A DNA stretch of 64,000 bases from Streptomyces sp. NBC_00440 (lineage in GTDB: Bacteria; Actinomycetota; Actinomycetes; Streptomycetales; Streptomycetaceae). The stretch covers positions 2,427,501-2,491,500 of the forward strand of contig NZ_CP107921.1 in NCBI RefSeq assembly GCF_036014215.1. Direction: 5' to 3'. Under the pieces are notes generated by a model. It saw only the letters and a list, made by a program, of their open reading frames with translations. It was not told the DNA's origin and searched no databases. The position numbers and the translations under genes are program-made. Position 1 is the first letter of the stretch. Each line of letters opens with the position of its first letter. This document shows positions 1 through 9,200 of the stretch, one piece after another.

Positions 1-157
1 CACCGCTGACCCCGTCCGCCGTGACGATCTCGACGACGAGCCGCGGGGTGTAGGGCTGGTGCACGCCCTGCACATTGAGCAGTGGCGGGTCGGAGATCAG
101 TACCGGGGTGAGCCGTACCTCGGCGATCGTCAGGTCGCGCGGGGTGTTCGGTGTCAT
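1..157 (-). CDS. gudD: Glucarate dehydratase, N-terminal fragment
   Basis: Only the first 52 or so codons are in the window; the gene runs off the left edge. The N-terminus contains LTIAEVRLTPV and LLNVQGVHQPY, the opening strand and flexible substrate-capping loop of enolase-superfamily glucarate dehydratases. The family converts D-glucarate to 5-dehydro-4-deoxy-D-glucarate. The ATG at 157 overlaps the stop of the upstream kdgD gene by ATGA, so the two are probably translationally coupled. The partner gene supports the substrate assignment, because kdgD acts on exactly this product. A related sugar-acid dehydratase cannot be excluded from so short a piece. Confidence 0.8.
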   Translation of the reverse strand, partial: MTPNTPRDLTIAEVRLTPVLISDPPLLNVQGVHQPYTPRLVVEIVTADGVSG

Positions 158-1152
158 CGTGTCGCTCCTACGAGGTCGAGTCCGGCGGTCAGCAGGGTGT
201 CCAGGGCCGCGAGGTCGTCGGGGCCCGGGTCGGTCAGGGGTGCGCGCACCGGGCCGACCCGGTGGCCACGCAGCCGGGCGGCGGCCTTGACCAGGGAGAC
301 GGCGTAGCCGGGGACCCGGTCGCGGAGCTCGACCAGCGGGACGTAGAAGCCGCGCAGCAGCGCGTCCAGGCGTGCCTGGTCGTCCGTGCGCAGGGCGGTG
401 AAGAAGGCTCCGGCGATCTCGGGGGCGAAGGCGTGGACGGCGGAGGAGTAGGCGGGGACGCCCACGGTGGCGTAGGCGCGGGCCTGCATCTCGGCGGTGG
501 ACGCGCCGTTGAAGAAGAGGAAGCCGTCCGGTGCGGCGAGGGTCAGCCGCTGGAGCCGGTCGAGGTCGCTGTGGCCGTCCTTGAGCCCGATGACGCCGGG
601 TACGGCGGCGATGCGGCGCAGCGAATCGGCGGTGAAGGCGACTTGGCCGCGCTGGTAGGCGATGAGGGGCAGCCGGGTGCGGGCGGCGATCTGCTCCAGC
701 TGTGCGACGAGTCCGTCCTGCGGGGCCGCCACGAGGTAGTGCGGGAGGACGAGTGCCGCGTCGGCGCCCGCCTCCTCTGCGATCCGGGCGAATCTGACGG
801 CCTGCGCCCAGCCGTATCCGATGCCCGCGACGACGGGTGTCCGCCCGGCGGCCGCCTCGACGGTCGCGGTGACGACGCTGCGGTACTCGTCCTCGTCCAG
901 CGAGAAGAACTCTCCGGTGCCGCAGGCCGGGAAGACCGCGCCAGGGGCGGCGGCCAACTGGGTTTCCAGGTAGGCCCGGTACCCGTCGATGTCGAGCTCT
1001 CCGCCGTCGGTGAAGGGGGTCAGCGGGAAGGAGAGGACCCCGCGGGCCATGCCTTCCCGGAGCCGCGCCACTGCCCCGGCCGCTTCAGCCGATCGCGGAC
1101 CGGCACCCGTATCCGTCCCTGGGCCGGTCCCCGTGTTGGTCCCCGTGTCCAT
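154..1152 (-). CDS. kdgD: 5-dehydro-4-deoxyglucarate dehydratase
   Basis: Protein of 332 residues, a DapA/NanA-type TIM barrel that dehydrates and decarboxylates 5-dehydro-4-deoxy-D-glucarate to 2,5-dioxopentanoate. Visible marks are VLSFPLTPF near residue 40, the catalytic-tyrosine segment LIAYQRG near 165 and the Schiff-base lysine in GLKDGHSDLD near 190. The chosen ATG has GGAG six bases upstream; another ATG four bases further up is out of frame. The first 25 residues are low-complexity Gly/Thr/Pro, so a later start is possible. It forms an operon with gudD and is divergent from an IclR regulator. Confidence 0.9.
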   Translation of the reverse strand: MDTGTNTGTGPGTDTGAGPRSAEAAGAVARLREGMARGVLSFPLTPFTDGGELDIDGYRAYLETQLAAAPGAVFPACGTGEFFSLDEDEYRSVVTATVEAAAGRTPVVAGIGYGWAQAVRFARIAEEAGADAALVLPHYLVAAPQDGLVAQLEQIAARTRLPLIAYQRGQVAFTADSLRRIAAVPGVIGLKDGHSDLDRLQRLTLAAPDGFLFFNGASTAEMQARAYATVGVPAYSSAVHAFAPEIAGAFFTALRTDDQARLDALLRGFYVPLVELRDRVPGYAVSLVKAAARLRGHRVGPVRAPLTDPGPDDLAALDTLLTAGLDLVGATR

Positions 1153-1175
1153 TCATGTCTCCGTATGTAGATGGC

Positions 1176-1195
1176 GTCCATGCATGGGAATGGAC
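1176..1195. promoter_or_regulatory. Candidate IclR operator between kdgD and the iclR-type gene
   Basis: An inverted repeat GTCCAT-N8-ATGGAC lies 24 bases upstream of the kdgD start and 97 bases upstream of the divergent regulator start. IclR proteins commonly bind short palindromes in such divergent intergenic regions and control both sides. The repeat is seen directly; its role as operator is inferred from position. Confidence 0.45.
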
Positions 1196-1291
1196 AGTAG
1201 GTACATGAACGGGAGGCGTCAAGGGTGCCGACCGACCCCGCACGACCCCGCCGCTCCGTGGGGTCCGAACGGGAGGCTCTAAGCTCTGGAC

Positions 1292-2083
1292 ATGCCGGAG
1301 ACCGGGGGCGTACGCGAGGTGAAGTCGGCGGGCCGCACCGTCGAACTGCTGGAGGTCCTCGCCGCGCGTGGCGACCGGCCCGCCCGGTTGCGGGAACTCG
1401 CCGATGAGCTCGGCGTCCCCCGCAGCTCCATGTACGCCCTACTACAGACGCTGACCGACCGCGGCTGGGTCCGCACCGACGCCACGGGATCGCTGTACGG
1501 CATCGGGATCCGCGCCCTGCTCACCGGCACCAGCTATCTCGACACGGACCCCCGGGTGCGCGCGGTGAAGCCGTATCTCGACAAGGCGTCCACCGCACTG
1601 GGCGAGACCGTCCACCTGGGGCGGTTCGACCGCGGTGACGTCGTCTATCTCGCCACCCGCGAGTCGCACGAGTATCTGCGCACCCTCAGCCGCGTCGGCC
1701 GCAGGCTGCCCGCCCATGTCAGCGCGCTGGGCAAGGCGCTGCTCGCCGAGCGAGCCGCTGACGGGCCGGACGGGCTGCCCGTCGGCGAGCTGGAACGGCT
1801 CACCCCGAACACCCTGGCCGACCGGGCCGCCCTCGACGCCGATCTGGCGCTGGTGCGCGAGCGGGGCTACGCGGTCGACCGCGAGGAGGGCGTCACCGGC
1901 ATCGTCGGTTTCGGCTTCGCGCTGCGGTACGACACGCCCGCGGTGGACGCCGTCAGCTGCTCGGTTCCGGTGACCCGGCTGACCGCTGAGCGCGAGCGCC
2001 GGATCGTCGCGACGATGCGCGAGGTACGGGCGGAGATCGAGGCCGCGGCGCACGCTCTGCCCGGTGCACCTGACTGGATCTGA
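1292..2083 (+). CDS. IclR-family transcriptional regulator
   Basis: Protein of 263 residues with the usual IclR layout. An N-terminal winged helix-turn-helix covers about residues 8-70 (LRELADELGVPRSSMYALLQ). It is followed by a GAF-like effector domain containing the family segment HVSALGKALLAE and the C-terminal RGYAVDREEGVTGIVGFG. It lies divergent to kdgD-gudD across a 139-base gap with a palindrome, so it most likely controls glucarate catabolism in response to a sugar acid. The start follows a weak purine-rich stretch (AAGCTCTGGAC), so an internal start is possible. Confidence 0.9.
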   Translation: MPETGGVREVKSAGRTVELLEVLAARGDRPARLRELADELGVPRSSMYALLQTLTDRGWVRTDATGSLYGIGIRALLTGTSYLDTDPRVRAVKPYLDKASTALGETVHLGRFDRGDVVYLATRESHEYLRTLSRVGRRLPAHVSALGKALLAERAADGPDGLPVGELERLTPNTLADRAALDADLALVRERGYAVDREEGVTGIVGFGFALRYDTPAVDAVSCSVPVTRLTAERERRIVATMREVRAEIEAAAHALPGAPDWI

Positions 2084-2252
2084 GGGAAAAAACCTCACTG
2101 TTGACCGCGCCTGCGTGACTATAAACCGAAAGTGCTATAGATCACAGAGTGGCAGCTTTTCGTTGGCTCCGCGTGGTTGATACACATTGGCCGCGCGCTC
2201 CTGTCAATGACACGACGCCCACTTCCCCCCACTCTTCTGCCTGGTCACAGGC

Positions 2253-3635
2253 ATGTCTCTGTCAGGAACGCCCGTGTCTTCGCGCTCACGCGCCACATGG
2301 CCTCTCATTGCCGTGTTCACCGCTGGTTACCTCGCCTCGTACCTCCTCCCGACCATCGTCGGACGCCTCGGCTCCGGTCTCGGTCTCTCTCCCGCCGAAG
2401 CCGGCGTCGCCGGCTCGGTCCTCCTTCTCTGCTCGGCGGGGGCCGGTCTCGTCCTGGCCTCGCACGTCGAGCGCATCGGCCCGCAGCGGGTCGCCCGCGC
2501 CGGGCTGCTGCTCACCCTCGCCGGCTACGGCGCCGCCGCCACCACCGCGTACCTCCCGCTCGTCATCGCGGGGGCCGCCATCGGCGGCGTGGGCTCCGGT
2601 ACGGCGACCGCGGTGGCCGCGGGCGGCATCGCGGGCCTGCCCGACCCCCACCGGGCCTCCTCCACCGGGCTGCTCACGGTCTCGGCGACAGCCGGCGCCC
2701 TCTACCTCGTCCTGCCGCAGATCGGTGGCGGTCACCGGGCGCCGTTCGCCGCCATCGCCCTGGTCGCCGCTCTCGTCTGGCCCGCGACCGGCCGGCTCGG
2801 CCGGACCCGCCCGCACGTGCCCGCCACCGGGACCGGACGCGGCCGGATCCCTCATCTGCGCTCGGGCTCGGTGCTGGCCGGTGCGATGGTCTGCTGGGCC
2901 ATGGCCCAGAACTCGCTCTGGGGCGTCAGCAGCCGGATCGGCCAGGACCAGGCCGGGCTCTCCGAAGTGGCGGTCGGCGCGATCTTCGCGGTGTCGCTCG
3001 GCGCCGGACTGATCGGCGTCGCCGGGGCCGGGGCGCTCGGCTCGCGGCTCGGCAGGGCGCTGCCGATCGGCGGCGGCACGGTGATCATCTCGGCGTGTAT
3101 CGCGCTGAGTTCATCGGCGAGCGGCCTCGGCTCGTTCGCGTCGGGCGAGATCCTCTGGAACACCTTCTACCCGGTGGTCCTGTCGTATCTGATCGGTCTG
3201 GCCGCCTCGTTGGATCCGCGCGGCCGCTGGGCCGTCCTGGTCGGCTCGGCGTCCTCGCTCGGCGTGGCCTGCGGCCCGGTCGCGGGCAGTCTGCTCTCCG
3301 CGCGGACCGGCTTCCCGCTGATGGGAGCGGTGCTGTGCGCACTGCTTCTGCTGCTGGCGGTCCCGCTGACCGCGGTGGCGCTGCACACCTCGGGCCGCCC
3401 GCTGCTGCCCGGTTCGGTACGCCGCAGGGGCGGCGCCCCCGCGGCCGTCGTCGCGGGCACCCTGGGCGCGGTGGCGTCCACGGTCCCCCAGCTCGGCGCG
3501 CCCGAACTCACCGTCACCGAGATCGCCCTGGAGGAGCCGGAGCCGGTACCCCGCCGCAAGTACCGGCTCACCGGGGGCGTTCAGCCCAGATCGAGGTCCG
3601 CGTCGAAGTCGTACGCGTCCACCTCGGCCAAGTAG
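2253..3635 (+). CDS. Major facilitator superfamily transporter
   Basis: Protein of 460 residues with about twelve predicted membrane segments, from PLIAVFTAGYLASYLLP near residue 20 to LLLLLAVPLTAVAL near 370. A hydrophilic cytoplasmic tail of about 80 residues follows. The first helix pair is joined by a loop with an MFS-like pattern (ASHVERIGPQRVARAG). The substrate cannot be read from the sequence. It follows the iclR-type gene on the same strand after 169 bases, so uptake of a sugar acid is possible but unproven. The last 55 bases overlap the convergent deaminase gene, and the tail there (SRSASKSYASTSAK) is poorly constrained. The start has only a weak AGG upstream. Confidence 0.75.
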   Translation: MSLSGTPVSSRSRATWPLIAVFTAGYLASYLLPTIVGRLGSGLGLSPAEAGVAGSVLLLCSAGAGLVLASHVERIGPQRVARAGLLLTLAGYGAAATTAYLPLVIAGAAIGGVGSGTATAVAAGGIAGLPDPHRASSTGLLTVSATAGALYLVLPQIGGGHRAPFAAIALVAALVWPATGRLGRTRPHVPATGTGRGRIPHLRSGSVLAGAMVCWAMAQNSLWGVSSRIGQDQAGLSEVAVGAIFAVSLGAGLIGVAGAGALGSRLGRALPIGGGTVIISACIALSSSASGLGSFASGEILWNTFYPVVLSYLIGLAASLDPRGRWAVLVGSASSLGVACGPVAGSLLSARTGFPLMGAVLCALLLLLAVPLTAVALHTSGRPLLPGSVRRRGGAPAAVVAGTLGAVASTVPQLGAPELTVTEIALEEPEPVPRRKYRLTGGVQPRSRSASKSYASTSAK

Positions 3636-4594
3636 CGCGCCCTGCGCTCCTCGTCGTGGTCCAGGAAGGCGGCGAGGAAGGAGTTGCGGGCCAGTGTCCG
3701 CAGCTCCTCGTGCCCGAGGCCGAGCGCCTCGTGCACGGCGTGGAAGGTGTCGCCGGCGTAGCCCCCGAAGTACGCGGGGTCGTCGGAGTTGACGGTGCAG
3801 AGCAGCCCGGCGGCCATCATCTGCGGCAGCGGGTGCTGCTCCAGGGTGTCCACGGCCCGCAGCCGTACGTTCGACAGCGGGCAGAGCGTCAGCGGCACCC
3901 GGTCCCTGACCAGCCGCTCCACCAGCTCCGGGTCCTCCATCGAGCGCAGCCCGTGGTCGATCCGCTCCACCCCGAGGATGTCCAGGGCCTCGCGCACATA
4001 GGCGGCGGGGCCCTCCTCGCCCGCGTGCGCGACCTTGCGCAGCCCCAGTTCGCCGGCCGCCGCGTACACCTCGCGGAACTTCGACGGCGGGTTCCCGACC
4101 TCGGCCGAGTCGAGGCCGACCGCCGCGATCCGGTGCAGATGGGGCTTGGCCGCCTCCAGCGTGCGGATCGCCGAGTCGGCCGACTCGTCGCGCAGGAAGC
4201 ACATGATGAGCTGGGTGGAGATGCCGTGCCGCTCCTCGCTGCGCCCGAGCGCCCGCGAGATGCCCTCGATGACGGTGCCGATCGGCACGCCGCGCGCGGA
4301 GTGCGCCTGCGGGTCGAAGAAGATCTCGGCATGGCGCACGCCCTGCGCTGCGGCGCGCGCGAGGTACGCCTCGGTGAGCTCCTCGAAGTCCTCCTCGGTG
4401 CGCAGCACGGCCATCAGCCCGTAGTACAGGTCGAGGAACGACTGGAGATCGCTGAAGAGATAGGCCTTGCGCAGCGCTTCGGTGTCCGCGTACGGCAGCT
4501 CGATGCCGTTGCGCGCGGCGAGCGCGAAGGCCAGCTCCGGTTCGAGGGTGCCTTCGATGTGCAGGTGGAGTTCGGCCTTGGGAAGGTGGTGCAT
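3581..4594 (-). CDS. Adenine deaminase-type member of the adenosine deaminase family
   Basis: Protein of 337 residues, a zinc amidohydrolase of the AMP/adenosine deaminase superfamily. Metal and catalytic positions are visible: AELHLHIEGTLEPE at the N-terminus, HAGEEG near residue 191, RIDHG near 210 and NSDDPAYFGG near 267. Several segments match the Pseudomonas PA0148/yeast Aah1 adenine deaminase branch rather than true adenosine deaminases: LRKAYLFSDLQSFLDLYY, HAEIFFDPQAHSARGVP, GNPPSKF and LCPLSNVRLR (classical ADAs have CPTSN). I infer that it deaminates adenine to hypoxanthine for purine salvage. Deamination of adenosine or another 6-aminopurine remains possible. It converges on the MFS gene. 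Confidence 0.8.
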   Translation of the reverse strand: MHHLPKAELHLHIEGTLEPELAFALAARNGIELPYADTEALRKAYLFSDLQSFLDLYYGLMAVLRTEEDFEELTEAYLARAAAQGVRHAEIFFDPQAHSARGVPIGTVIEGISRALGRSEERHGISTQLIMCFLRDESADSAIRTLEAAKPHLHRIAAVGLDSAEVGNPPSKFREVYAAAGELGLRKVAHAGEEGPAAYVREALDILGVERIDHGLRSMEDPELVERLVRDRVPLTLCPLSNVRLRAVDTLEQHPLPQMMAAGLLCTVNSDDPAYFGGYAGDTFHAVHEALGLGHEELRTLARNSFLAAFLDHDEERRARYLAEVDAYDFDADLDLG

Positions 4595-4664
4595 CGGGGT
4601 CTCGCTCAGGTCGGTGGTGTGGGTGGGATGGGGGCTCTTTTTTGCGGGCCGGGCGGTACGGCGG

Positions 4665-5582
4665 TCAGGTGGTGGTGTGCCGGGTGGGGACCGGAACGCG
4701 CATCAGGTCGTCGGCGACGGTGAGTTCACCGTCGAAGCCCGCGGCGCGCGCCTGTCTGCCGAACTCCGCGGGGTCGGTGTACCGCTGCGAGAAGTGCGTC
4801 AGGACGAGGTGCCGTACGCCCGCGTCGCGTGCGACACGGCCCGCCTGTCCGGCGGTCAGATGGCCGTGGTCGGCCGCCAGCTTCGCGTCCTCGTCGAGGA
4901 AGGTCGACTCGATGACCAGCAGGTCGCAGCCGTCCGCGAGCCGGTGGACGCCGTCGCAGAGCCGGGTGTCCATGACGAAGGCGAAGCGCTGGCCGCGCCG
5001 TACCTCGCTGACCTGGTCGAGGGTGACTCCGTCGAGTACGCCCTCCCGCTGGAGCCGTCCGACGCCGGGTCCTGACACCCCGTGCTCGGCGAGCTTCTCC
5101 GGGAGCATCCGGCGCCCGTCGGGCTCGGTCAGCCGGTAGCCGTACGACTCGACGGGGTGCGAGAGCCTGACCCCCTCCAGCTCGTACGCGGGTGTCCGCG
5201 CCAGGACGCCTCCGTCCCCGGTTGCCGGGGACTGCACCAGGGCGACGGACTCGCGGTAGGCGGTGGAGTACCGCAGCCGGTCGAAGAAGTGCTGCCCGCT
5301 CGCCGGGTAGTGCGCGGTGACCGGGTGCGGGACCTGGTCCAGGTTGATCCTCTGGATCACCCCGGCCAGGCCCAGCGAGTGGTCCCCGTGGAAGTGCGTG
5401 ACGCAGATCCGGTCGATGTCGTGCGCGGCCACCCCGGCATGCAGCATCTGGCGCTGGGTGCCCTCGCCGGGGTCGAAGAGGATGCCCTGGCCGTCCCAGC
5501 GCAGCAGATAGCCGTTGTGGTTGCGGCGGCGGGTGGGGACCTGGCTGGCGGTGCCGAGCACCACGAGTTCTCGTACGGACAA
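4665..5582 (-). CDS. rnz: Ribonuclease Z
   Basis: Protein of 305 residues, a metallo-beta-lactamase-fold endonuclease that removes 3' trailers from tRNA precursors. The zinc signature [10 protein letters not shown] lies near residues 60-68, preceded by the usual opening [21 protein letters not shown] and GEGTQRQM. Further ligands are in [10 protein letters not shown] and near the C-terminal [10 protein letters not shown]. Length is typical for the short bacterial form. It starts five bases after the stop of the HIT gene, so the two are likely co-transcribed; the deaminase gene follows 70 bases downstream. Confidence 0.93.
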   Translation of the reverse strand: MSVRELVVLGTASQVPTRRRNHNGYLLRWDGQGILFDPGEGTQRQMLHAGVAAHDIDRICVTHFHGDHSLGLAGVIQRINLDQVPHPVTAHYPASGQHFFDRLRYSTAYRESVALVQSPATGDGGVLARTPAYELEGVRLSHPVESYGYRLTEPDGRRMLPEKLAEHGVSGPGVGRLQREGVLDGVTLDQVSEVRRGQRFAFVMDTRLCDGVHRLADGCDLLVIESTFLDEDAKLAADHGHLTAGQAGRVARDAGVRHLVLTHFSQRYTDPAEFGRQARAAGFDGELTVADDLMRVPVPTRHTTT

Positions 5583-5587
5583 CGGAA

Positions 5588-5947
5588 CTATCCGGGAGGC
5601 CAGTTGAGCCCGCGGCCGCCCAGGACGTGGGCGTGCGCGTGGAAGACGGTCTGGCCGGCGCCCGACCCGGTGTTGAAGACGATCCGGTACCCGGTCCCGT
5701 CGACCTTGTCCTCCGCTGCGACCTCGGCCGCCTCGCGCAGCACGTCCGCGGCGATCTGCGGTTCGGCCGCCGCGAGGGAGGCCGCGTCCGGGTAGTGCAC
5801 CTTGGGGATCACCAGAACGTGCGTGGGTGCCTGCGGGTTTATGTCACGGAAGGCGACAGTGGTGTCGGTCTCCCGGACGACGGTCGCCGGAATGTCCCCC
5901 GAGACGATCTTGCAGAACAGGCAGTCGGTCTGCGGCTCTCCCGCCAT
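5588..5947 (-). CDS. HIT-family nucleotide hydrolase/transferase (HinT-like)
   Basis: Protein of 119 residues with [13 protein letters not shown] near the N-terminus and the histidine triad HAHAHVLGG near residues 103-111. These are the zinc-binding pair and the catalytic triad of HinT-type purine nucleoside phosphoramidases. Probably cytosolic, hydrolysing AMP-lysine-type phosphoramidates. It is the first gene of a short run with rnz. Upstream lies a large palindromic repeat that separates it from the tricorn gene. Confidence 0.9.
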   Translation of the reverse strand: MAGEPQTDCLFCKIVSGDIPATVVRETDTTVAFRDINPQAPTHVLVIPKVHYPDAASLAAAEPQIAADVLREAAEVAAEDKVDGTGYRIVFNTGSGAGQTVFHAHAHVLGGRGLNWPPG

Positions 5948-6032
5948 GCGCTCACTCCTCGGTCACGGTGCCGGCCGGTCGCTGTGCCGGCCGGTCAGGG
6001 TGTCGGTCGATGATCATCGTGTACGCCGCCAT

Positions 6033-6202
6033 GCTAGTGCCACGGCAGGCAACGTTTGCCCCGTCGCGACGCCCGGCACACACTCTCGCCGCACCGGCCG
6101 AAAGCCCAAGTACGTCCAGTACGGGGGCTTCCGGCCGGCACGCCGAGAGCACGCACCGAACCCGCTCCTTGACGGGCAAACCTTGCCTGCCGCGGCACTA
6201 GC
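6033..6202. repeat. 170-bp near-perfect palindrome (MITE-like or dispersed repeat)
   Basis: The left end starts GCTAGTGCC and the right end finishes GGCACTAGC. Both arms can be followed inward almost without gaps: GGCAGGCAA against TTGCCTGCC, CGTTTGCCC against GGGCAAACC, CACTCTCGCCG against CGCCGAGAG, and CCGGCCGAAAGCCC against GGGCTTCCGGCCGG. They meet at a short centre containing GTACGTCCAGTAC. It fills most of the 327-base gap between the HIT and tricorn genes and no reading frame is apparent in it. The CTAG at each tip suggests a defined insertion site. It could act as a strong terminator hairpin between the two genes or be a non-autonomous transposon relic. Confidence 0.8.
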
Positions 6203-6274
6203 CGGGGGCGCCGGCGCGCCTGCGCTCCGCCCCCGGCCATGCGCCCCCGCCCGGTCGCGGGCGGGGCGCGGCCA

Positions 6275-9200
6275 TCAGTCCGGCAGGCCCGGCGGGGTCT
6301 TCGCCGGGTTCTCCTCCAGCGCGGCGAGCGCGATCCTGATCGCCTCGTCCAGCTGCGGGTCCCGGCCCGCCGCGTGGTCCTGCGGCGTCTGGACCACCTC
6401 GACGTCCGGGTCGACCCCGTGGTTCTCCACGCCCCAGCCGTAACCCTCCAGCCAGAAGGCGTACTTGGGCTGGGTCACCAGGGTGCCGTCGACCAGCCGG
6501 TACCTGCTGTCGATGCCGATGACTCCGCCCCAGGTGCGGGTGCCGACCACGGGCCCGATCCCCAGCGCCTTGATCGCCGCGTTCACGATGTCGCCGTCCG
6601 AGCCGGAGAACTCGTTGGCGACGGACACCACGGGACCGCGCGGGGCGTCCTGCGGGTAGCTGTAGGGCCGCATCCCCCGCGGCAGGTCCCAGCCCACGAT
6701 GCGGCGGGCCAGCTTCTCCACCACCAGCTGCGAGGTGTGGCCGCCGCGGTTCTCCCGTACGTCCACGACCAGACCCTCCCTGGCCACCTCGACCCGCAGA
6801 TCGCGGTGGAGCTGCGCCCAGCCCGAGCCGACCATGTCGGGAACATGCAGATAGCCGAGCCGGCCGCCGGACCGCTCGTGGACATAGCTCCGGCGGTCGG
6901 CCACCCACGCGTGGTAGCGCAGCGCCTCCTCGTCACCGGTCGGTACGACCACGACATGGCGCGGATCGCCCCCGTCCGCGGGTGAGACGGTGAGCTCGAC
7001 GGGCTTGCCCGCCGAGCCGGTGAGCAGCGGCGCGGGGCCGGTGAGCGGGTCGACCGCCTGGCCGTCGACGGCCAGGACGGTGTCACCGGCACGGACGGCC
7101 ACACCCGGTGCGGCGAGCGGGGAGCGCGCCGCGGGGTCGGACGTCTCCGAAGGCAGCACCCGGTCGATGCGCCAACTGCCCTCTTCCGTACGGGAGATGT
7201 CGGCACCGAGCAGCCCCTGCCGGGTGGTGTCGTCGCGCCAGCCGCCCGGCGGTGTCACATAGGCGTGCGAGGTGCCCAGCTCGCCCTGCACCTCCCAGAG
7301 CAGGTCGACCAGGTCGTCGTGGGTGGCGACCCGGGCGAGCACCGGCCGGTAGCGGTCCAGGACCCCGTCCCAGTCGACGCCCGACATGTCGGGGCGCCAG
7401 AAGTGGTCCCGCATGATGCGTCCGGCCTCGTCGTACATCTGCCGCCACTCGGCGGCCGGGTCGAGGATCCGGCGGATGCGGGAGAGGTCGACGGAGACGT
7501 TGCGGTCGCTGTCCTCGTCCCCGTCGGATTTGGCCACCCGGCTGTCCGAGGGGACGACGCGCAGCTTGCCGTCCGTGTGCAGCACGAGCCGCTTGCCGTC
7601 GCCGCTGACCTCGAAGTGGTCGACGTCCGGGGCGATTTCCTCGTCGCGCAGCTTCTCCAGGTCGTACCGCTCAAGGACGGTGTGCGGCCAGGGCGCGTCG
7701 GGGGTGGCCCTGGTCGTGCCGAGGACCCCGCGCAGCGGGTGGCGGAGCCAGAGCAGCCCGTCCCTGGCGGCGCGCAGCGTCGAGTAGCTGCCGGCCTCGA
7801 CGGGCAGCGGCACGATCCGGTCGGCGAGACCTTCGAGGTCGATACGGGTCACGGGCAGCGCGGTGGGTGCGTCGTGCTCGTCGGCGTCCTTGTCCCGCTC
7901 GGTCGCGCGGCCGTGCCGCTGCGGACCGAACGGGGACGGGGTGGCCGCGGCGAGTGTCAGCAGATGCGGACGGCAGCTGCCGATGAACGCCAGGTCGAAG
8001 ACGTGCGCGTCGTAGATCGGGTCGAAGGCGCGCTCGGAGAGGAAGGCGAGGTGTTTGCCGTCGGTGGTGAAGGCCGGGTCGAAGTCCCGGAAGCGCAGCG
8101 GGGTCGCCTCTGCGACGGAGAGGTCGGCGAGGTGCGCGAGCTTGAGCTGGCGCAGCGGTTCGGGGCCGGGGTGCGACCAGGCCAGCCAGGAGGAGTCGGG
8201 CGAGAAGACCAGGCCCGAGGCGTCACCGTCCTCGCTGCGGTCCACCTCGTGCACATCGCCGGACTCGCGCTCGACGACCAGCACCCGCCCGTCGTGCGCG
8301 GCGACGGCGAACCGGCTGCCGTCCGGGGCAGCGGCGAGCCCGAGCACCCGGCCGATACGGCCCTGAGCGAGGCGGCGCGGGGCGGCGGCGGGGGCGGCGC
8401 CGGTCGCGGGCGCGCACTCCAGGGCGTCCTCGCCCTCCGCGTCGGTGACCCAGACGACCTGCTCGGCGCCGTCGGCCCGGAAGGTGCGGGGCAGCCTCGC
8501 CCGTACACCCGGCTCGGCGGCCAGCGCGCGGACCGGGCCCTCCCGGTGGGTGACCCAGTGCACGGCGCCGCGCGACTCGACGGCGCTGCCGCGGCCGGTA
8601 CGGTCCGGGGACACCGTGCCGATGTGGTGCCCGGCGCGCACCGAGTGGGGCTGGAGGTCGGCGCGCTGGCCGCCGAGCCGGACGTCGATCCGGCGGGGCT
8701 CGGCGCCTTCGAGGTCGTCGACGATCCACAGTTCGCCGGCCGCCATGCAGACGACACGGGTGCCGTCGGTGGCGGCCTGGCGCGCGTAGAACCCGTCGGT
8801 CGCGGTGTGCCTGCGCAGCTCGGAGCCGTCCGGGAGCGAGGAGTAGAGCGCCCCGACGCCTTCGTGGTCGGAGAGGAAGGCCACCCGGCCGCCCACCCAC
8901 AGCGGGCACTCGATGTTCCCGTCGAGGTCGGCGTGGAGCCGTACGAAGTCGCCGCCGGTCTCACCGGTCCACAGCTTGCCCGCGGTGCCACCCCGATACC
9001 GCTTCCAGCTGGCGGCCTCGCGGCCCATCGTCGCCGAGAGGAGCAGCACCCGCTGGTCCGGCCCGTACGCGAGGGAGCCCACCGGTCCGTACGGCAGGGT
9101 CCGCGCCGGGCCGCCGTCGACCGGAACGGCCCGCGCCCAGCTGCGCCGCAGCGAGATCTGGCCGTGGGTGCTGATGGCGAGCACCTCACCGTCCGGGGTC

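Noticed and set aside
2177..4723. Very long plus-strand open frame through the MFS and deaminase genes
   Set aside because: It is an out-of-frame antisense reading driven by high GC, with arginine/proline-rich nonsense. The real genes have family motifs. The same applies to long antisense frames over tricorn, leuS, lepA and the rhamnose genes.
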